A DNA stretch of 64,000 nucleotides. It comes from Chaetoderma sp. LZ-2023a. Taxonomy: Eukaryota > Mollusca > Caudofoveata > Chaetodermatida > Chaetodermatidae. Positions 59,330 through 64,000 of the stretch are shown here, in pieces. The notes under the pieces were generated by a model that did no database searches, was not told where the DNA came from, and saw only the letters and a list, made by a program, of their open reading frames with translations. Positions within the stretch are counted from its first letter, which is position 1; each line of letters begins with the position of its first letter. A program made the translations under genes and the position numbers. The stretch covers positions 16,764,924 through 16,828,923 of the forward strand of contig CM067372.1 of the NCBI GenBank assembly GCA_034401795.1, written 5' to 3'.

Positions 59330-60690
59330 TCATAATAATGAGAGTGGTTAGCGGTAGCCATAGACTGCTGTCTGTACATTATAGACTCATACCCAGCGTG
59401 AAAGCCATTTTGACAGTCATGATAATGTAGTGGTAGACCTAGAGTGCTGTCTGTACATTATAGACTCATACCCAGCATGAAAGCCATTTTGACAGTCATG
59501 ATAATATAGCTGTAGACCTAGAGTGCTGTCTGTACATTATAGACTCATACCCAGCATGAAAGCCATTTTGACAGTCATGATAATATAGCTGTAGACCTAG
59601 AGTGCTGTCTATACATTATAGACTCATACCCAGCGTGAAAGCCATTTTGACAGTCATGATAATGTAGTGGTAGACCTAGAGTGCTGTCTATACATTACAG
59701 ACTCATACCCAGCATGAAAGCCATTTTGACAGTCATGATAATGTAGCTGTAGACATAGAGTGCTGTCTGTACATTATAGACTCATACCCAGCATGAAATC
59801 GATTTTGACAGTCATGATAATGTAGTGGTAGACCTAGAGTGCTGTCTATACATTATAGACTCATACCCAGCATGAAAGCCATTTTGACAGTCATGATAAT
59901 ATAGCTGTAGACCTAGAGTGCTGTCTATACATTATAGACTCATACCCAGCGTGAAAGCCATTTTGACAGTCACGATAATATAGCTGTAGACCTAGAGTGC
60001 TGTCTATACATTATAGACTCATACCCAGCGTGAAAGCCATTTTGACAGTCATGATAATGTAGCTGTAGACCTAGAGTGCTGTCTACATTATAGACTCATA
60101 CCCAGCGTGAAAGCCATTTTGACAGTCATGATAATGTAGTGGTAGACCTAGAGTGCTGTCTACATTATAGACTCATACCCAGCATGAAAGCCATTTTGAC
60201 AGTCATGATAATGTAGCGGTAGACCTAGAGTGCTGTCTATACATTATAGACTCATACCCAGCGTGAAAGCCATTTTGACAGTCACGATAATGTAGCTGTA
60301 GACATAGAGTGCTGTCTGTACATTATAGACTCATACCCAGCGTGAAAGCCATTTTGACAGTCATGATAATGTAGCGGTAGACCTAGAGTGCTGTCTGTAC
60401 ATTATAGACTCATACCCAGCGTGAAAGCCATTTTGACAGTCATGATAATGTAGCGGTAGACCTAGAGTGCTGTCTGTACATTATAGACTCATACCCAGCG
60501 TGAAAGCCATTTTGACAGTCATGATAATGTAGCTGTAGACCTAGAGTGCTGTCTATACATTATAGACTCATACCCAGCGTGAAAGCCATTTTGACAGTCA
60601 CGATAATGTAGCTGTAGACCTAGAGTGCTGTCTGTACATTATAGACTCATACCCAGCGTGAAAGCCATTTTGGTCATCATGATAATGCGA
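59330..60690. repeat. 79-bp minisatellite in the PDE intron
   Basis: About 17 units: TGATAATGTAGCTGTAGACC + TAGAGTGCTGTCTGTACATT + ATAGACTCATACCCAGCGTG + AAAGCCATTTTGACAGTCA. Very homogeneous; some units lack TGTA or TATA (CTGTCTACATT). Confidence 0.96.
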
Positions 60691-60865
60691 GGGGTTAGTG
60701 GTAGACATATGCATGTTAGGACCCATCTTAAGCTGTCCAGGAAATCAAATACTTGTTATAAGTAATAGGTAAACTGTATTCATGTATATTGTGATGTTTA
60801 AATGTCAAGACTGGTCAAGGTCAAAAATATTTCCTGTGTCCATTTGTCAAGAGAGTGCTATTTTT

Positions 60866-62032
60866 AGCTCACCTGACCAGAAAGGCCAAGTGAGCTTATG
60901 CCAAGGCGAATGTCCGTCCAGTGACAGTCGTCTTTCAACTTTTGCTTGAAGACGTTTCTCCTCCTTAACCAATAGACAGATTTTAACCAAATTTTGGTCA
61001 GAGGATCATATTGAGCTTGGCTCCAGAATTTTGATTTCTCAATTGTTTGGCTCAAAGTCTTAGATTTTACCATTTTGACCGATTTCTACTGAATTTGGCT
61101 GAAAGGACCCAATCGTCGTAGGCTCCAGAACTACCATTCAGAATTTTGATTCATCAATTTTTGGGGTGAAAATCTTAGATTTTAGGAAAAATGTACCGGA
61201 AATTGTCAAAATGCTCCTTACCATTCTGAGCGATTTCAGCCAAATATGGCTGAAAAAATCCTATGGTCGTAGGTTTCACACCTGCCTTTTAGAATTGTTA
61301 TTCATCAATTTTTTGGGTGAAAATCTTAGATTTTATGAAAAATGTACTGGAAATTGTCAAATTGCTTCTTCTCCTTACCATTCTGAGCGATTTCAACCAA
61401 ATTTGGTGGAGCAGATCCTGTGGTGATGGGGTCTAGAATTTTCATACAGAATTTTGATTCATCAATTTTTGGGGGTGAAATCTTAGATTTTATTTTAAAT
61501 GTACTGGAAATTGTCAAATTGCTTCTCCTTACCATCTTGACCGGATTTAACCAAATTATGCTGAAAGGATCCTATGGTCATATGCTCTAGAACTTCCATT
61601 CAGAATTTTGCTTCATCAATTTTTGGCATGAAAATCTGAGATTTTATGAAAAATGTACCGGAAATTGTCAAATTGCTACTTGACATATTTTAACCAAATT
61701 TCACTAATGTATCCTTGGTGGTACAGTAGGCTCTAGAAATTATATTCAGAATTTTGATTGATCAATTTTTTGGGGGAAAATATGAGATTTTATGACAAAT
61801 TTACCAGAAATTATCAAAACGTTGCTTCTCCTTAGTTGCTTGACATATTTCAACCAAATTTGGCTAGAATGACCCTATCAAGGTAGACTAGAATTTCTAT
61901 TCAGAATTTTGATTGGGAAATTTTTGGGTTGGCCATCTGATTTTCCGAAAATTACCCATCATATCTATTTAAATGCAAATGGTTCAAATGTTAATGGTCC
62001 AGGTGAGCGCCACAGGCCCTTGGGCCTCTTTT
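60866..62032 (+). mobile_element. Dispersed mollusc-type repeat, copy 2
   Basis: Starts TTTTAGCTCACCTGACCAGA, AGGCCAAGTGAGCTTATGCC; ends GGTCCAGGTGAGCGCCACAG, GCCCTTGGGCCTCTTTTT. The inside is five to six diverged subrepeats of about 150-190 bp (AATTTTGATTCATCAATTTT, AATCTTAGATTTTATG, ACCGGAAATTGTCAAA). The 86-codon + frame and 69-codon - frames come from these. Longer relative of 44236-44995. Confidence 0.7.
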
Positions 62033-62110
62033 TGAAATTGACCACTGGATTGACTAGCTTGATTATCGAGTCAATCATCGTAGTGGTAAATTCTCAAAAA
62101 TAGTCTTGAC
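62033..62110. repeat. Family-1 hairpin remnant
   Basis: TTTTGAAATTGACCACTGGA, TTGACTAGCTTGATTATCGA and the complementary ATCGTAGTGGTAAATTCTC, AAAAATAG; adjoins the end of the mollusc-type repeat. Confidence 0.75.
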
Positions 62111-62367
62111 TTGCTCAGCACATTCCTTAAGACTACTGCAGAAGTGATTTTGTGCAGACTGGATCATTAAAGAGTTAACATTGTCTGGGTTGTATGTTCT
62201 CACTCATTCTGCTGTGAAGCAGTGACCAGTGGTCAATACTCCTGATGACCGTTATTGTATAGCCTTTATGCCTGCTGTCTCCCACCACTGAGAGTAGTCA
62301 AGCATGTATAATTCCCATTTTTAGACTCATTAATTTCTAATCACGAAGCGTTTTCATTACTTTCCAG

Positions 62368-62457
62368 GTGTTTGCTTCGTACTTGGCTTTTTGCGGAATA
62401 GGCTTGAAGAATGCACAGCTGTATGAAAGATCTCAGCTCGAGAACAAAAGAAATCAA
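62368..62457 (+). CDS. PDE5A: PDE5/PDE11-type phosphodiesterase exon (end of GAF-A)
   Basis: 30 codons, phase 0 at both ends, after TTTCCAG and before GTGAGT. Encodes [20 protein letters not shown] followed by [10 protein letters not shown]. This corresponds to the stretch after the NKFDE motif at the end of GAF-A and the start of the connecting helix; from memory it is closest to PDE5A, which has a very similar YLAFCGI...NAQLYE...LENKRNQ series. It splices directly to the exon at 46627-46788 (DEK|VFASY). Neither the upstream GAF-A start nor the next exon is recognised in the window, so the gene continues on both sides. Confidence 0.93.
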
Positions 62458-62518
62458 GTGAGTTCTGCTGATGATTTACGATTGATAATTCTACAAGTGT
62501 ACTTCACTCCTTAGCCCT

Positions 62519-62711
62519 TTAATGCTCACACAAGGCTTCTGTAGTCATCTGTGAGGAATGTTCATTTGAAGCTTAAAAGAAGACTATTTTTGAAAAATTT
62601 CTACAGAAACGACTAGCTCAATATCAGAGACAGTCATTTGAGTGGTAAATTTTCAAACATAGTCTTCTCTTGGCCTGCAGTCGGCTACTCATTGAGCAAA
62701 TATATCATTAA
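62519..62711. mobile_element. TTAA-flanked hairpin MITE, family 1
   Basis: TTAATGCTCACACAAGGCTT to CAAATATATCATTAA. The hairpin around CTAGCTC...is decayed (AAGAAGACTATTTTTGAAAA / TTTTCAAACATAGTCTTCTC). It shares its last TTAA with the next element. Confidence 0.7.
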
Positions 62712-62858
62712 CCCTGAGGAATGGCCATTTGCAGGCCAAGAAAAGAATGTGTTTGAAAAGTTACCACTGAATGGACTAACTCGATAATGGTACCAGTCAT
62801 TCCAGGGGTAACGTTTCAAAGTCTTGGCCGGCATATGGGCATTCACTAGACTGTTTAA
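62708..62858. mobile_element. TTAA-flanked hairpin MITE, family 1, shortened
   Basis: TTAACCCTGAGGAATGGCCA to CATTCACTAGACTGTTTAA. The arms GGCCAAGAAAAG...TACCACTGAATGGACT and AGTCATTCCAGGGGTAACG are partly deleted. Confidence 0.65.
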
Positions 62859-63041
62859 CCAATCATCACAGGTAAAGAGTGAAAATCAATGATTTCATTT
62901 TGTAACAAGAACTGGAAAAGGTAGATGTTTACAGATTTTTGATAGCCAGTTCAATAGAGGCTGGAAAAGGTACTTATTTAAAGGTTATTCATAGCCCTGG
63001 ATTCAGATGACCAGATATACAGCAAACTAACATTAACATCT

Positions 63042-63255
63042 TTAACCCTCAAATTTGTTCAAGAAAATTTCAATTTTCTCACAGAAAGTGTAGATTTGCA
63101 GACTAAGAGTCAATTATTTCTAAATTTTTACCACTGGAATGACTGGCTCGATTATCGAGCCAGTCATTCCAGTGGTAAATTTTCAAAAAACATCTCTTGG
63201 TCTGCAAATGGACATTTCCCAAGACCACTGCAGAATCTGTTTTTGGCTGCCTTAA
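63042..63255. mobile_element. TTAA-flanked hairpin MITE, family 1 (reverse orientation)
   Basis: TTAACCCTCAAATTTGTTCA at the left; ATCTGTTTTTGGCTGCCTTAA at the right (read 20 or fewer at a time). The central palindrome GACTGGCTCGAT-TATCGAGCCAGTC is perfect. It shares the TTAA at 63252-63255 with the following family-2 element. Confidence 0.8.
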
Positions 63256-63460
63256 TCCTTACGACTCTGATGTAAATATTCTATATTTTACTGTGTCAGT
63301 AGCAAAGCAACTGGTGTACATTTTTCAACAATTTTGGTGTACGATGTTGCTGTCTACGACAGCACCATCTTCCACCAAATTTGTGGAAAAATTAACACCA
63401 GTTCATCTTTTAATTTAATTTGAATATTTATAATTTTGACATCAGTGTGGTACGATTTAA
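63252..63460. mobile_element. TTAA-flanked hairpin MITE, family 2
   Basis: TTAATCCTTACGACTCTGAT to TTGACATCAGTGTGGTACGA and TTTAA; 209 bp, the same length as 31831 and 55318. The inner hairpin is around GCTGTC-TACG-ACAGC. Confidence 0.83.
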
Positions 63461-64000
63461 GTGTTAAATGGTTAAACACGTAGCTCAGGGACAGGACATT
63501 CCTGATGATGTACATGTATTATTCTGTTGAATAATTTAAAACTAACTGGCTGAAAATTCTGATGTATGTGTCTGTTGACATTAAGACATTTGACCTTAAC
63601 TGGCCCTACAAGTAGATATGTATATTTTTTTAAGATAGTCCCCTAGCTGCCCCCTGTAGGTGGTCGTGGTTACGATTGTTGATTCACAAAAGATGGCATT
63701 GGCCATGTTGATCAAAGTATAGATTATCAACAAGGCATCCAATTTGTCATTTATTGTGTGGGGGGGGGGGGGGGTGGTGGTTTGTCTATATCCCATCTCA
63801 CAGTACGTGATATTGACAATATCTGTCAAGGCAGCATATCAACGAGGAATCCAATTTCTCACTTATTCTGCCGTCTGTACATTACATCCTGCTTCGTAAT
63901 TAGTTGCTGCACATTAACAATAACATTTTAGCATCAATCATGGCTGATCAGTAAACCTAACCACTTTATCAGATCTTAAGTCATCTCCATAAACATGCTA
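63461..64000. other. Intronic interval with a 15-G run
   Basis: No exon recognised. G15 at 63760-63774. A hairpin-family half-site (CTGTTGAATAATTTAAAACT) lies at about 63523. Confidence 0.45.

Larger units (their letters stand above)
46789..62367 (+). other. 15.6-kb PDE intron dominated by tandem arrays
   Basis: Phase-0 intron with GT (46789) and AG (TTTCCAG, 62361-62367). Holds five arrays (47, 37, 21, 36 and 79 bp units), a 41-bp short array, a hAT-like MITE, several hairpin MITEs and a mollusc-type repeat. More than half is tandem repeat. No other PDE exon was recognised inside. Confidence 0.85.

Overview
This is a eukaryotic, non-bacterial window. It has low gene density, spliced exons, very long tandem arrays and many transposable elements. 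The only host gene I can support is two in-phase exons of a cGMP-binding phosphodiesterase (PDE5/PDE11 type, GAF-A domain) at 46627-46788 and 62368-62457. The dispersed repeats at 44236-44995 and 60866-62032 run from a 'GCTCACCTGA' end to a 'CAGGTGAGCG...GGCCCTTGGGCCTC' end. That repeat style is common in molluscan genomes, so I infer a marine mollusc or another lophotrochozoan.

Layout. 1-4312: a 37/39-bp minisatellite. 5178-14873: five copies of a 340-400 bp MITE with an inner hairpin, a 46-bp minisatellite whose units each carry a CRE-like TGACGTCA (interrupted by a SINE-like insert and a 5'-truncated non-LTR retrotransposon), and a polypyrimidine block. 15175-17195: a 31-bp minisatellite. 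17196-27962: a 10.8-kb mobile element with about 1-kb terminal inverted repeats (AGTAGTAATGGG...CCCATTACTACT) and a 6-bp target duplication CAAGCG, after which the 31-bp array resumes. 30024-31680: a Tc1-like transposon with an intact-looking DD34E transposase. 32965-36358: a 53-bp minisatellite. 38970-42950: decayed non-LTR reverse transcriptases around two long (TA)n tracts. 42960-44075: a 35-bp array. 45015-46317: TTAA-flanked palindromic MITEs. 46627-62457: the PDE gene, whose 15.6-kb intron is largely five tandem arrays (47, 37, 21, 36 and 79 bp) plus a hAT-like MITE and hairpin MITEs. The end of the window holds more TTAA MITEs.

Most notable is the 10.8-kb element. Its ends fit a Maverick/Polinton (AG...CT termini, 6-bp duplication, long inverted repeats), but I see no polymerase, integrase, protease, ATPase or capsid gene. 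It carries three small unrecognised ORFs (185, 105 and 88 codons). Two have near-duplicate TATA-containing upstream modules, and two are followed by histone-mRNA-type 3' stem-loops; the one at 23405-23420 matches the replication-dependent histone signal in stem, loop and a purine-rich downstream element. I infer a non-autonomous Polinton derivative whose transcripts may use S-phase (non-polyadenylated) 3'-end processing.

Most long open frames elsewhere (13-residue repeats at 2626-4291, 7-residue repeats at 55563-57391, Ser/Leu/Pro frames at 10544-11077, Tyr/Ile frames at 39838-40288) come from tandem repeats with periods divisible by 3 or from microsatellites. I do not call them genes.
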